Assembly: GCA_003161205.1 (NCBI GenBank)
Contig: PMOU01000148.1
Span: 4,821 to 10,258, forward strand
DNA: 5,438 bases
Source of the DNA: Actinomycetota bacterium
GTDB taxonomy: Bacteria; Actinomycetota; Actinomycetes; Streptosporangiales; Streptosporangiaceae
Direction of reading: 5' to 3'
This document shows, piece by piece, positions 5,093 to 5,438 of the stretch. The stretch's first letter is position 1. Each line of letters starts with the position of its first letter. The notes beneath the pieces are model-generated. The model ran no database searches, was not told the DNA's origin, and saw nothing but the letters and a program-made list of their open reading frames with translations. A program made the translations under genes and the position numbers.

Positions 5093-5438
5093 TTATCCGT
5101 CGGCAAGCTCGCGTTCTAGCGGGGTGCGGAAACGCGGGGTGACCCGGCCGGAGCCGATCCAGGCGCGGAGCCGCTGCGCCTCGGCGGCGATCGCCGCGGC
5201 GGCCTCGGCTCCGGGGTCCTCGAGCAGCCGGACCACGAGCTCGCCGTCCTTGCGCTGGGCCCAGCCGCCGACGATCCTGCCGTCCCACCAGGCCGTGGGC
5301 CCGATGTTGCCGGAGCGGTCGAACAGCGCCGGGGCGTGCCCGCCGACGTACCAGTCCCGGTCCCGCCAGCCCATCGCGGTGGGGTCGAGGGCGGGCAGCA
5401 GGGCCGGCCACGGTTCGACGGCCGCCTGCTCGTCCAGG
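5093..5438 (-). CDS. Winged-helix DNA-binding (HTH_42/AlkZ-like) protein, C-terminal part
   Basis: Only the last 114 residues are in the window; the frame is open through 5438 and begins upstream of it. The visible part carries the conserved C-terminal pattern of the HTH_42 (formerly DUF1006) family: PWPALLPALDPTAMGWRDRDWY, then LFDRSGNIGPTAWWDGRIVGGW, and the closing RVTPRFRTPLEREL. The Met in AMGWRD (5374-5372) is an internal residue, because the matching sequence continues upstream of it. Some members (AlkZ, YcaQ) are DNA glycosylases that remove bulky alkylation or unhook interstrand crosslinks; many others are uncharacterised. The residues that would show glycosylase activity are in the missing N-terminal part, so I leave the function open. 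The stop is TAA at 5095-5093. Confidence 0.85.
   Translation of the reverse strand, partial: LDEQAAVEPWPALLPALDPTAMGWRDRDWYVGGHAPALFDRSGNIGPTAWWDGRIVGGWAQRKDGELVVRLLEDPGAEAAAAIAAEAQRLRAWIGSGRVTPRFRTPLERELADG

Noticed and set aside
5372..5374. ATG as the start of a 93-residue protein
   Set aside because: The winged-helix family sequence continues in frame upstream of this Met to the window edge, so it is an internal residue of a longer gene.

Overview
The window is from a high-GC actinobacterium. Nearly every codon in the recognisable genes ends in G or C, the product families are typical of soil actinomycetes, and GTG is used as a start codon. Apart from one broken gene on the + strand, everything lies on the - strand and therefore reads from right to left.

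Layout from right to left along the - strand. At 5438-5093 is the C-terminal third of a winged-helix (HTH_42/AlkZ-like) protein whose 5' part lies outside the window. At 5022-4744 is a small three-helix GlsB/YeaQ/YmgE-type membrane protein. At 4331-4743, on the + strand and convergent with it, is the wreck of a methionyl-tRNA synthetase gene. It keeps the first ~10 codons, a ~70-codon middle piece and the C-terminal anticodon-binding piece, with both the HIGH and KMSKS regions deleted. Its Shine-Dalgarno site is still perfect and sits in a leader that can fold in two mutually exclusive ways. At 4052-3077 is an ABC exporter ATPase broken by one extra base near 3520, followed one base later by its ABC-2 permease (3075-2107). 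At 2033-6 is one uninterrupted reading frame encoding a 12-helix MFS exporter and then, without a stop, a TetR-family regulator.

The ABC pair and the MFS/TetR pair look like two drug or toxin export modules placed head to tail, with TetR the only visible regulator. The MFS-TetR join runs through about 48 codons with the composition of an intergenic spacer, and TetR has its own GTG start and strong ribosome binding site. The likely ancestral state is two genes whose separating stop codon has been lost.

Three of the gene units (ATPase, metG, MFS/TetR) depart from their normal gene structure within about 5 kb. This suggests either a decaying accessory region or base-level assembly errors. The metG deletions are too large for simple base errors; the ATPase frameshift and the MFS/TetR fusion could each come from one wrong base. 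The points most worth a second look are the metG leader switch, the MFS-TetR fusion and the doubly deleted metG.
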